The notes beneath the pieces are model-generated. The model was not told the DNA's origin. It made no database searches and saw only the letters and a list, made by a program, of their open reading frames with translations. This document shows positions 17,513-64,000 of a stretch of DNA of 64,000 nt, piece by piece (position 1 is the first letter of the stretch; each line of letters opens with the position of its first letter). The stretch spans positions 147,038,501 to 147,102,500 of the forward strand of contig NC_134104.1 in assembly GCF_040939455.1 (NCBI RefSeq), given 5' to 3'. This stretch comes from Microcebus murinus (lineage: Eukaryota; Chordata; Mammalia; Primates; Cheirogaleidae). The translations under genes were made by a program, and so were the position numbers.

Positions 17513-18744
17513 ACAATAGATACATAGCAACAAAAGTTGAAAATGGTAGAGGGGGATCAGAATGAGTGCATTCTATATATAGACCATGTATTGTTTGAGA
17601 GTAAAATAAAGATATTGATTATCGTTACCAAGCATACATTTTATATCTTTGTTACATCAATCATACATGTTAAACCAAAGAGTTACCAATAAAAGAATAA
17701 AATTAGAATGCACACATTCAAAACTAGTGAATAAAGAAAACTCAAGCGATCCCTATGGGAGGCAGGAAAAAGGGGGAAAGAAGACAGAAAAAGAAATATA
17801 AGCCCAGTAAATACAGGTCACTAAATAAGTTGCTAAAAAAATGAATGAAAATATTTCGGTAATCACAAATTTACCTTAGAAATGGAAAAGTGCTAAGAGG
17901 CACACAAAACCTAGTGACACAGCAAGGTTGAAGTGAAAGGATGGGAAAAAAATCAGCCATGTAGATTGGCCTGGGTCTCAGCAGAATCCAGATCAGATGG
18001 TTCAAAAGACTTTAGGAGCGGCATACAGAGGGAAGCAGGGTTAAGGAAATAAAATAAGGACAAGAAACAGAGAGGAGAAGCTGTTGTCACTGTCAGGCCA
18101 GAAGGGACAGGGGAAGAATGGTCTTGCCAGAGCTCAGAGGTTGCTAAAGCTCTGGACAGATGCTCTCCACCGGAGCTGCAGTCACAGAGGGACATGACTC
18201 CTGCCAGACAGCGCGGCCCAGAGCGGGCTAGAGGTAATTAACCTCTCCCTTCTCCACCCTTCCGTCTCCAGCTTCCCATTGGCAATCTCACAGCAAGGCA
18301 GCTGGCAAGAGAGCTTGGGTGGCTCAGTCTGCGGGCCAGAGCAGGGAAGAGAAGGGTGGGAAACGTATCTGGTACACAAAGAGCATAGCAGTACTTACGT
18401 CTGATGAAAAGAACTTGAAGATCAAAGCATTATTAGGAGTAAAGAGGAGCGGTGCTTAATGAAAAAAGGAACAATTCACCAGGAAGAGGTAACAATCCTG
18501 CACCTATACAAATCCGATAACACAGACTTCAATGCATAAACAAAACATCACAGGGGTTACAAAGAGGGCATCTACAAATATACTATCATAGTAGGAGGTT
18601 ATAACTAACATATATCTCCCAAAAGTGATGGATTCAACAGACAAGAATTTTCTAAATTTATAGAAAATATAAACAACCCAATAAGCTTCATATAATGGAC
18701 AAATATAGAATTCTACTACCAATAATTTAAAACATACAGTGTTA
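17513..18744. other. Intergenic DNA, nothing recognised
   Basis: Mixed composition with a slightly GC-richer centre at about 18,050-18,360. No exon, promoter or repeat family is identified with confidence. Confidence 0.4.
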
Positions 18745-19240
18745 CTGAAGACCATTCAAATGTGCTTTAGCTGGTGAATGGATAAACAAACTGTGGCATA
18801 TTTATACAATGGAATATTATTCAGCAACAAAAAAGCTAATGAATTGTTGAGAGATGCTGTTAGGTATGGGCCAGCCTGCACCTGTCTCTAATAATGCAAC
18901 GATATGAATAAATCTCAAATGCATTATACTGAGTAAAAGAAGCCAGGCACAAAAGGTCACATACTGTATGATTCCATTTGTAAAACATTCTGGAAGAGGT
19001 AAAATTAAAGGGACAGAAAGCAAATCAGTGGTTTCCGGGTGGCAAGGGGTGGGGGAGGAGTGACCACAAAAGATCAGTACAAGGGAATTTTGGGGAGGGA
19101 TGGAAACAGTCTGACTATCTTGACCGATAGTGGTGGTGATTACATGACCCTAAGTATCTGCTAAAACTCATAGAACTATACACTAAAAATGGAATTTTAC
19201 TGTATACAAATTTTTTAATTGAATTTTAAAAAGTCTTTTC
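18745..19240 (+). mobile_element. Old L1M 3'-end fragment
   Basis: Typical order 'CTGGTGAATGGATAAACAAA', 'CAATGGAATATTATTCAGCA', 'ACTGTATGATTCCATTTGTA', 'CTATACACTAAAAATGG'. The match is strong enough to call L1 sense, but not a subfamily. Confidence 0.75.
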
Positions 19241-19379
19241 AAGCTCAATAAAATAGCTACAAAATTGAACCAGTACATGGCCATAAAAGAAGTCTTAAGA
19301 ACCATCAAAGGTCAATACTGCACACACCATAATTTCTAATAGTGTAACAAAACTCTAAATCAGTTATAAAAATTTAGTT

Positions 19380-19637
19380 CCCAAACCTCATACTTTTGGA
19401 AACTAAGAAGTTTGAGACCTGCCTGAGTAAGAGTGAGACATTGTGTCTACATAAAATAATAATAATAAAAAAATAACCTGGCATGGTGGCTCTCGTGTGT
19501 AGTCCTGGCTACTCAGGATGCTGAGCAAGGAGGATCTCCTCAGCCCAGGAGTTTGAGATGATAGTGAGCTATGATCATGCCACTGCACTCCAGCCTGGGC
19601 AACACACAGAGAGAGAGGCCCTGTCACAAAGAAAGGA
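19380..19637 (+). mobile_element. Diverged Alu preceding the purine microsatellite
   Basis: Sense Alu with 'GAAGTTTGAGACCTGCCTGA', 'TGGCATGGTGGCTCTCG' and 'GCACTCCAGCCTGGGCAAC'. Its A-rich tail is where the long purine repeat begins. Confidence 0.85.
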
Positions 19638-19907
19638 AATGAAGAGAGGAGAGGAGAGGAGAGGAGAGGAGAGGAGAGGAGAGGAGAGGAGAGGAGAGGA
19701 GAGGAGAGGAGAGGAGAGGAGAGGAGAGGAGAGGAGGAGAGAGAGAGAGACAGAAGGAAGGAAGGAAGGAAGGAAGGAAGGAAGGAAGGAAGGAAGGAAG
19801 GAAGGAAGGAAGGAAGGAAGGAAGGAAGGAAGGGAGGGAGGGAGGGAGGGAGGGAGGGAGGGAGGGAGGGAGGGAGGGAGGGAGGGAAAGAGGGAGGAAG
19901 GGAGGGA

Positions 19908-19971
<64 letters not shown>

Positions 19972-19994
19972 GGAGAGAGAAGGAAAGATGGAAA

Positions 19995-20080
<86 letters not shown>

Positions 20081-20129
20081 AAAAAGAAAGGAAGGAAGAA
20101 AGAAAGAAAAAAGAAAAGAGAGAGGGAGG
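19638..20129 (+). repeat. Composite polypurine microsatellite (AGGAG, GGAA, GGGA, AAAG)
   Basis: Successive blocks are (GAGGA)n about 19,646-19,735, (GGAA)n about 19,753-19,831, (GGGA)n about 19,830-19,886, (AAAG)n about 19,905-19,970 and (AAAG)n about 19,999-20,082, with short bridges. Within 19,641-20,129 only two pyrimidines interrupt the purine strand (C at 19,751 and T at 19,989). Long open frames on both strands here are artefacts of the repeat. Length in the genome is likely variable and may be under-assembled. Confidence 0.95.
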
Positions 20130-20134
20130 TAGAA

Positions 20135-20370
20135 AACTATACGCCAATACCCTTGATGAACATAGATGCAAAAATCCTCAACAAAATACCATCACATCAA
20201 ATTCAACACAAAGAAATGATAAATGCTGAAGGTGATGGATATCCTAAATGCCCTGACTTAATCATTACACATTCTATGCATGTATCAAAATAACACATGT
20301 ACCTCATAAATATGTACAAATATGTATCCACTAAAAAAATTAAAATAAAAAATTCAACTACAAAAAATAA
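20135..20370 (+). mobile_element. L1 fragments (ORF2 piece joined to 3' end)
   Basis: 'CCAATACCCTTGATGAACAT' with 'GATGCAAAAATCCTCAACAA' is L1 ORF2. It jumps directly to a 3'-end-like 'GCATGTATCAAAATAACACA' and 'AAATATGTACAAATATG', so an internal deletion is likely. Confidence 0.7.
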
Positions 20371-20379
20371 GGATCCCAT

Positions 20380-21180
20380 TCACTTAACATATATTTATTG
20401 AGTGCTCACTCGGTACTTGACTGTGCTAGGCATTGAGAATGCAAAATTAATGTAAGAACAGCACGATTTTTACTTGCATGTGATTTACTGTCTGGCAGGC
20501 AGAGGAAAACTAATCAGGGGCAGTTATGCACAACTTCTCGCCCTCTGCGTGGTTGCATAAGAGTGGCCTTGGGCCTGGAACGTTTTCTTGCATAGAGGTA
20601 AAGCACGGTCACGGTCTGTACTAGGCATATCTCTTTGCTTTGTAATATCTTTCCCTGTTCCGGGGGGAATGTGTACTTCTTTGTTCTGCTTAACTATGTG
20701 GGTCAATAGCCCTTAAGCACACCCCCAGCTTTCCATGGTTCAGGCCCCATGGGGAATGGGGTGTTGAGATTCACTTGCAGCACAAGAGGGGTACAGACAG
20801 GCCATCTCCCTGCATCAGCTGGGGGGTGAGACCTGCTGGCCATGGTGGGGGGAGCAACACTCAGTATTGAAGCTAATCTTGCTGTGTCTCTCCTCTATGT
20901 GAATACTGTGTTTTCCATCCAGTGCCAGTGTGCCCGTCCTATCTTTCTTGATGACCCTGACACCTGCAAACCATGAGGTGGGTTAACATCCTGGGACTTC
21001 TGCTCCTGTTGTTAGGCAACAGGTGCCACTTGCTCTACAATGACCATCATGAAACCCTAGCCACAAGAAAGAAATGCCTGGCAAGGAAGCGTATAACTAA
21101 GAGACCTGACCCAGGTTGGATGTATGACCCAGATTGGGGAGGGTCAGGGAGGTATCCACGAAGTGACTGAGCAAATTAGG
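20380..21180 (+). other. Unclassified block with a 65-codon leader-like ORF
   Basis: The block starts with an L2-like patch (about 20,385-20,460). From about 20,520 the composition changes sharply to a GC-richer sequence with C- and G-runs. An ORF at 20,973-21,170 begins 'MRWVNILGLLLLLLGN', a short positive start followed by a hydrophobic stretch like a signal peptide, then a basic and tryptophan/aspartate-containing tail. No family is recognised. It could be a leftover of a retroviral envelope leader, a retrogene fragment or chance; nothing shows transcription. Confidence 0.3.
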
Positions 21181-21325
21181 GAAGGAGAAAAAAATGGGCA
21201 GACACTACAGGCAAAGGAAATATCGTGCAAATGTCCTGTGGCAGGAGTAAATATGGTACATTTGAAGAACTGAAAGAAGGCCAGTTGGCCTTCAGAGTTT
21301 TAAGTTAAGAAGAAGCATGGGGGTA

Positions 21326-21620
21326 GGCCAGGTGTGGGGGTTCAAGCCTGTAATTCCAGCATTTTGGGAGGCTGGGAGTTTGAGACCAGCCTGGGCAACA
21401 TATTGAGACCTCCATCTCTACAAAAAGTGTTTAAAAACATTAGCTGGGTGTGGTGGTGCACACCTGTGGTCCCAGTTACATGGGGGGCTGAGGTAGGAGG
21501 ATCACTTGAGCCCAGGAGTTTGAGGTTGTGAGCTGGGCTGACACCACGGCACTCTAGCCCAGGCAACAGAGTGACATTCTGTCTCAAAAAAAGAAAAAAG
21601 AAAGAAAGAAAAAAGAAGAT
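21326..21620 (+). mobile_element. Alu
   Basis: Sense dimer beginning 'GGCCAGGTGTGGGGGTTCAA', with the left arm shortened by a deletion and an (AAAG)-rich tail. 'AGCATGGGG' occurs on both sides (about 21,314 and 21,627) as a possible duplication. Confidence 0.9.
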
Positions 21621-21790
21621 GAAGTAGCATGGGGCTGACAGAGATTGGAAAGAGAGATTGGAACCACACCTTGCAGGATCTTCTAAGTCATGTGGAGGAT
21701 TTGATTCTGTATGCACTGAGAAAAAAGTTTGAGGACCCCTGATGTCTTATTTTAGAGATGAGTAAACTGTAGTTCAACTAGAAAGTAGTT

Positions 21791-22138
21791 CTTTCTTTCT
21801 TTCTTTCTTTCTTTTTTTTTTTTTGAGACAGAGTCTCACTGTGTTGCCCAGGCTAGATGAGTGCCGTGGCGTCACCCTACCTCACAGCAACCTCAAACTC
21901 CTGGCCTCAAGCGATCCTTTTCCTCAGCCTCCCGAGTAGCTGGGACTACAGGCATGCACCACCATGCCCAGCTAATTTTTTCTATATATATTAGTTGGCC
22001 AATTAATTTCTTTCTATCTATAGTAGAGACGGGGTCTCGCTCTTGCTCAGGCTGATTTCGAACTTCTGACCTTTAGCAATCTGCCCGCCTCGGCCTCCCA
22101 GAAAATTAGGATTACAGGCGTGAGACACCCGCCCGGCC
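21791..22138 (-). mobile_element. Alu with a (CTTT)n tail
   Basis: Antisense near-consensus lemur-type Alu ending 'GCCCGGCC'. Its poly(A) tail has become a CTTT/AAAG microsatellite, an early version of what is seen at 19.6 kb. Confidence 0.93.
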
Positions 22139-22159
22139 ACTGCTGATCTTTTTAAACTT

Positions 22160-22915
22160 TGCAAAACTTATACGTTTTTTTAAATATTGTTTAAAGATAT
22201 TAAACTTTTAACTCACAATTTTGGGTAAGTAATAAGATTAAGCATTTTAGTCATGTTTATCAGCCATTGCCTATTTCTTTTGTAAATTGACCAGTGCATA
22301 TCATTTATTTTTCTATTTTTAAATCTATTTTTCTATTAGATACTTACATTTTTCTATATGTTTGTAGGACTTCATTATATATCATGGTTTTTAACTCTTT
22401 GTTATCACATCCTTAGATATTTTCTTCCCCACAATTTATCTTTGTTTTTTTTTTTTGTTTGTTTTCCCGTGCAGTATTTTTTCATTTTTATGAATTCAAA
22501 TTTGTTAGCTTTATCTTTCTGCTTTAATCTCATGCTAGAAGAGACTGTGCCTTCCTAAGGATCATAAACAGTGTTCTTTTATATTTTATTTGGACTTTAA
22601 GTTCTTTTGTATATTTAAGTTTGTAGTCCATCTATCATAAAATCTATTTTTGCGTGTGATGAGTGATTGGGATTTTGTTTTTCCAAATGATGAACTACTA
22701 GTTTCAACATCAGTTATTGAATAATATGTTCTTTCAACTTTCTCTTTATCTTATACTAAATTGTATACCCTTTAGTCTGATATTGGACTATCTTTTTGGT
22801 TCTTTAGATCTCTTGATATATTCCTATATCTAAGCCAGGCTGTTTTAATTACTGTAGCTTTGTAATATGCTTTGATATCTGGTAGGGCAACTCTATATTA
22901 TTTTATAATCAGGAA
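22160..22915 (-). mobile_element. Old antisense L1M ORF2/3' sequence
   Basis: Plus-strand text such as 'TTTAGTCATGTTTATCAGCC', 'TAGACTTACATTTTTC'-like stretches and 'CCAGGCTGTTTTAATTACTG' followed by 'TAGCTTTGTAATATGC' is the reverse complement of old L1 ORF2. Heavily mutated. Confidence 0.65.
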
Positions 22916-23763
22916 AAAACCATAAAGGTTTGTGTGCATATGTATGTGTGTTTGTGTGTTCTTATGTGTGGAGGTTCGATGGGGAGGTGCCTTTGAGTGA
23001 ATGACGTGCCTGCAAAGAAGTTTGGACAGTGCCTGGAGCAGAGTTTCCAGGAAAAATTGGAAAAATAAAAGGAGAGGTAGAGACTACAGGACTCTCAAAG
23101 GAGGTTGGTGCTTGCACTTTTGAGGTCTGTAGGTGGAGGCAAGCAGAGAGGAAAACTGGCATGGACTGGATTGCTGTTATTTTTAGACACTGGCACCAAC
23201 TGCATTTCAAGGCCCCCTAAGCCAGGAAAACTTTTCCCAGTCCCTGGGAAATCGCTAGGGATTCTAAGGTCAGCCATTCACCCCTGAGAGCTGATCTTAC
23301 TGGCCTCAGGTCTGGGGTGCAGCGTCAGCAGCCATTTGTGGGCTATGGCCCCCTCAGTGCACAAGGACCCTTGGCTCTCGGTCATATGCCTTATCTTTCA
23401 TTGGCCTACAGCTTTCAGAGAGAACAAGTCTTGTAATTCAGCAAGCATTCACTGAACGTCTGACACTCCCAGTGCAGACCTTGTAGCAATCCCCCAACAA
23501 GGGCCCATCTCCATCCAACTCTGGATGGGTGACCACAGTGCCCTTGCACGTACACATGCATACTCACACCAGCTTGGGGCCAACCTCTCCAGGCTCAGAG
23601 GTCTCAAAGTAGGGGCAATTCTATCTTAAGGACCTTTTGTCTCATAAGGCCCCACCTGCACAATACAGGAAACTGGTGGATGTCTATGAAAGAGCAGACA
23701 GGACCAGGACATAGCCAGGTCCTCAGCTCTTTCTTCCAGACATTCAAGAACCACAAAGAGGGA

Positions 23764-23991
23764 TGGTCCAACAGAGCTCACTTAGGCCTCTTGATGGGAT
23801 CATTCCAAGGGTCCCTCGGGTCACTCAGAAGGGTGAGGAGGCTGCCTGCTGCAGCATTAGAAACAGACTCCTGGGGTATTTGGATCACTGCAGTCCTCGT
23901 GCTGCACTTTTGTCATCTTTGGCCTCTTCCAGGCTTGTCTGAATTTTGGCCTAATGACACCCATATAAAACTGGGTAGGGGAGAGCATTGC
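23764..23991 (+). repeat. 228-bp direct duplication, copy 1
   Basis: Starts 'TGGTCCAACAGAGCTCAC' and ends 'GGGAGAGCATTGC'. It matches copy 2 at a constant offset of 437 bases with two substitutions (23,907 C versus 24,344 T; 23,984 A versus 24,421 G). It includes a TATA-like 'CCCATATAAAACTGGG'. The copies are separated by 209 unrelated bases. Confidence 0.95.
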
Positions 23992-24200
23992 TCAGTAACC
24001 AGTGAGAATGTTCCTGGGCACAGCCAAGGTGGTTCTGCTAAATATGAAAGGGAATGCCTCTGCATTACTTTGTGCTCCAGGCCCAAGTGACTTAGGGACC
24101 AGCCTGCCTACTGGCCTCACCCCCAGCATTATGGGTGTTTGACTCCACTGCGCCCCACAGAGAGTCAGCCCCTCCTGCAAGAGATGCACCCACCCCCTTC

Positions 24201-24428
24201 TGGTCCAACAGAGCTCACTTAGGCCTCTTGATGGGATCATTCCAAGGGTCCCTCGGGTCACTCAGAAGGGTGAGGAGGCTGCCTGCTGCAGCATTAGAAA
24301 CAGACTCCTGGGGTATTTGGATCACTGCAGTCCTCGTGCTGCATTTTTGTCATCTTTGGCCTCTTCCAGGCTTGTCTGAATTTTGGCCTAATGACACCCA
24401 TATAAAACTGGGTAGGGGAGGGCATTGC
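24201..24428 (+). repeat. 228-bp direct duplication, copy 2
   Basis: The second copy has two differences from copy 1 and ends about 430 bases before the CpG island. Identity above 99% implies a recent event, gene conversion, or an assembly artefact. Flanking sequences of the two copies are unrelated. Confidence 0.95.
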
Positions 24429-24859
24429 CTCCACAGGGGCCACCACCCACTGAGGTCATGCATGCCCCATGGAGTGCCCAGTCCCTGCCTGGCCCTGACC
24501 CATTTTCCCTCCATCTAGCATTGGGGTGACAGTGAAGGAAACCAGAAGAGAGTTCAAAAGGTTCTCGGCCTTGACACAGATGGAAGACGGAGGAAGGCGG
24601 TGAACATTCCATTTCTCCCCTCACCCCCTCACCCTGCAGGATTCTGGGTCAAGGCCTCACTCCCTCCTACTTCGGGTTAAGGTGAGGATGCAGGGAACTA
24701 GAAGGGAGGTGACGTGCTGTTTGGCTTGGACCTGGAGGGGGACGGTGGACCCTCGGGGCAGGCAGGGGTTGGTCTTTGGGCAGGAGGTGCTCGCCTTCTC
24801 TCGTGCCCTCCCACCCAGGGCTGGGCGTGAATTGGAGGGAACTAGAGGAGAAAGGTGCA

Positions 24860-25460
24860 GAGGTACTTGGCGGTGTCACCCAGGGGGCGGTCCCAAGCGG
24901 AGGCCGCCCCGCCCCGCGCCGCCTCCCAGGTCTCGGCTGACACCTCCTGCGCGCTGGCCGCGGGCGGCCACTGCGGCAGCGCTATTCCTCTCCTCCCAGT
25001 GGGCCGCGCAGGTAAGGACAGGGGACCGGGCGCGCCAGCCTCCGGGGGACCTGGGGGCTGCCTGAGGCTGAGAACTCGGAGGGAAGGAAATGGAATCGGA
25101 TTTCCCCAGAGGGCGGGAGGAAGGGACCAAAGCACGCCAGCCCCAAATCCTCCGGCGGCGGCGGGGAGCTGGTCCCTGCCGCGCCGGCGAGGGTGGGCGC
25201 GCCTTCACCTAGTGCCCGCGCGGATCTGGAGATGCGCTGGGCGCTTAGGTGCCTGCGGCTGCGGGGAGACAAAGTCCAGAGTGGGGTCCCCCAAATCCGG
25301 GGAGGGGCGCTGGATCCCAGGGGCCGGACATCCCTTTGCAGTTGTTTCCAGCCACGGCTAAAGATACCCCTGCCGGGTCTTTAAAGGGCGACTCCCGGCT
25401 CGTGGGCCGGGAACACACAGAGAAACCTTCCTGGCTGGTGTGCTTTGAAGAAAAGCCCTG
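24860..25460 (+). promoter_or_regulatory. ENTPD3: ENTPD3 CpG-island promoter
   Basis: The only CpG-dense region of the window. It has GC boxes 'GGGGGCGG' (about 24,883) and 'CCGCCCCGCCCCGCGCC' (about 24,904-24,920) just before the presumed exon 1, and no TATA box at a suitable distance. High G+C continues into the first 450 bases of intron 1. This is the usual architecture of a CpG-island promoter with dispersed start sites; the start site itself cannot be read from sequence. Confidence 0.75.
24925..25011 (+). other. ENTPD3: ENTPD3 exon 1 (5' UTR), 3' end supported
   Basis: A strong donor 'GCGCAG|GTAAGGAC' lies at 25,011/25,012 in the CpG island, 801 bases before the acceptor of the ATG-bearing exon. 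The exon is non-coding. Its 5' boundary is only a guess set just downstream of the GC boxes. Confidence 0.5.
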
Positions 25461-25812
25461 CCACCGCCCTGCGACTGTTTATAATAGGAAGATTTGTTCT
25501 GCCCCGGGCATGTGTTCAGGTGGTACAATCTGCAGAAAAAGGTAGACTTAAAAAAAAATTTTTTTTTTTCAGTTTAAACTTTCAGCAAACCCATATTTCT
25601 TTCTTTCCTGGCCTTGGGGAGATGACATGAGAATTTAAGCTCCAGCTTTGATTCTTTCTCTGAAGTTCTGGATTTGGGCTCACCTTTCCCTGGAGGAGGT
25701 TTTGATTTGGAGGATTTGGAGTGGGCTAATGTTTTAAGTGCAAGAGTTTTGAATTTCTGAAGTCAGGGGCTGTGGACATACTGACATTCTTTCTACATTC
25801 TCTCTCTTGCAG
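25012..25812 (+). other. ENTPD3: ENTPD3 intron 1
   Basis: 801 bp. The first 450 bases are CpG-island sequence and the rest is ordinary with a 'CTACATTCTCTCTCTTGCAG' acceptor. No repeats are seen. A 168-codon open frame overlapping the island is explained by its high G+C. Confidence 0.8.
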
Positions 25813-25824
25813 CTGGGAGAAAAG

Positions 25825-62836
<37,012 letters not shown>

Positions 62837-63940
62837 GCCTTCAAAGCAGCTCCCGGAGCCCAAGGGCTACTCAGAACCAGCCTGAGTGGCACCAGGCAAT
62901 GCAAGTAAAGTGGCTGCCTTTAGGAAATACAGCTAAAAATCAAACACCTAGAACATGTGCCTCTTGGATAATGATTTCTGCCAAAGCACCTGTTGGGGAA
63001 TCCCCCAGCTGCTCTGTGCACATTGCTCTTCCAGAGACCCCCCCACCCCCGACCCACTTGCTGATCTATTGAGGAACAGAGAAGAGACAGGCCATCAAGG
63101 TCAGGCCCTTTATTTCAAGTCCCCCAGAGAAAGAGTAAGTTGAGAATATACAGTTTAATGTTGAATAATTGACGTCAGAGCTGGTTTCCATCTTCCTCCC
63201 TCAGTATCGCTCCCAGCAAGACACCCAGTAAGCATTTGGTCCAGGCAAATATCGCATTTCATGGCTTCCTCCCATTGGGCCTTAATTAAGACTTTCTTCT
63301 AGCAAGCCCATAAGCACTGAGTGCCCTCAGACTGGTAGAAGATGGTAGCTGGGGGAAAAGGATCCTTTCCCCAAGGACGGTGGCCAGGCTTCTGTCATGC
63401 AGGTAGGACCTGAAGCACACAGACACACACAAGGTCTCCAAGAAAACTGCAGGCCATTCTAAAAGTAGAATCCCCACTCAGGGCTCTGGTCACTAGATTG
63501 GAGCCTGTGTGTGTGTCATCATCCTCACCTCACCATTATATCTGTGTGCCCTGCTACAAAACACGTTTACACCTAGCGAAGTTATTGCATTCCAGATCTG
63601 ATTGCCTTTGCTAGACTTTTGCTTAGCAAAGGGCTGCCTTCCATTGTTCTCATGGTGTATATATTTTTCCCACCATTCCCACAGGTAAACTTGGTACTGT
63701 CATAAGACATCCTATTCTATGATTTGCTCACCTATTACTTTCCTAGAGCATAGAGCTCTCTGCATAGTAGCCATAGTTCTTGACTTTGGGGATAGAAAAG
63801 GAAGCTGCAGGATTACCTTCAAAGTGGGACGAGAAAGAACCCCAGCAAATCCAATGGCTACAAACTAAAACTCAACATGATTTCAGATAGCTGTTTGTTA
63901 GCTGAATATGGAATAAAGAACTCATATTTTATTTTGACTT
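62837..63940 (+). other. ENTPD3: ENTPD3 3' UTR
   Basis: About 1.1 kb without Alu or L1 insertions, consistent with retained exon sequence. The 3' end is estimated from the polyadenylation signal. Confidence 0.75.
63912..63917 (+). terminator. ENTPD3: Polyadenylation signal AATAAA
   Basis: Canonical hexamer followed about 30 bases later by a GT-rich downstream element (about 63,943-63,957), placing cleavage near 63,930-63,942. Confidence 0.8.
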
Positions 63941-64000
63941 GCAGTGTGTGTGTTTGTTAACTTGCATATGGTACTCTTTCTCCTAAGAACCCAACATAGC

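Larger units (their letters stand above)
22916..24860. other. ENTPD3 upstream flank
   Basis: GC content rises toward the promoter. Apart from the 228-bp duplication listed separately, the sequence looks unique and has no Alu or L1, in contrast to the preceding 22 kb. The open frames at 23,680 and 24,135 share translations only because of that duplication. No exon of another gene is recognised. Confidence 0.5.

Noticed and set aside
19753..19886. Regular short repeats that could suggest a CRISPR-like array
   Set aside because: Tetranucleotide slippage repeats with no spacers, in a mammalian genome.
19558..20293. Open frames of 223, 198 and 101 codons on both strands
   Set aside because: They translate AGGAG/GGAA/AAAG microsatellites into Lys/Glu/Arg or Ser/Phe/Leu repeats; no start context or homology.
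23680..24518. Two ORFs with nearly identical 60-residue segments, like a small gene family
   Set aside because: The shared residues come from the 228-bp DNA duplication; flanks of each ORF are unrelated and no splice or promoter signal supports coding.
24855..25361. 168-codon ORF and several antisense ORFs over the CpG island
   Set aside because: Stop codons are rare in GC-rich sequence; the frame crosses the strong exon 1 donor and has no recognisable domain.

Overview
The window is nuclear DNA from a mammal, and most likely a strepsirrhine primate (lemur/galago group). I count about 26 dimeric 7SL-derived Alu elements. Most have the linker found in lemur Alus: a 'GAAATTAATTGGCCAACTA'-like segment and a short 'TATATATAGAAAAAATTAGC' segment, followed by a right arm reading 'GCTGTGAGCTAGGCTGACGCC'. 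Alus are primate-restricted; the sub-group call rests on my recollection of strepsirrhine consensus sequences. Nothing is prokaryotic or plasmid-like.

The window holds one complete protein-coding gene, ENTPD3 (ectonucleoside triphosphate diphosphohydrolase 3, NTPDase3), on the + strand. A TATA-less CpG island (about 24.86-25.46 kb) carries a non-coding exon 1, followed by ten coding exons between 25,825 and 62,836. All nine donor/acceptor pairs between coding exons are GT-AG, phases agree, and the spliced product is 529 aa, the length I recall for human NTPDase3. It has an N-terminal and a C-terminal membrane anchor, five apyrase conserved regions and ten ectodomain cysteines. A polyadenylation signal lies at 63,912.

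Upstream, 0-24.8 kb has no functional gene that I can support. In order it holds: an antisense intronless folate-receptor retrocopy (5-721); an L1 joined to an Alu inside one target-site duplication (2.18-4.57 kb); a twin-primed, inverted L1 with nested Alus (9.39-12.84 kb); a probable solo LTR (13.0-13.45 kb); an SFT2D1 processed pseudogene split by an Alu (14.22-15.34 kb); a MaLR LTR with an expanded CA repeat (17.1-17.5 kb); a 490-bp nearly pure purine microsatellite grown from an Alu tail (19.64-20.13 kb); an unclassified block with a small leader-like ORF (20.5-21.2 kb); and a 228-bp near-identical direct duplication shortly upstream of the promoter (23.76-24.43 kb).

The ENTPD3 introns are filled with Alus, old L1M fragments, MIR/L2 and hAT-Charlie relics, plus several diverged internal sequence duplications. 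I found no new multi-gene biological system. The most unusual items are the Alu-L1 chimera, the promoter-proximal duplication and the altered N-glycosylation pattern of ENTPD3. All repeat-family names come from pattern recognition without a library search.
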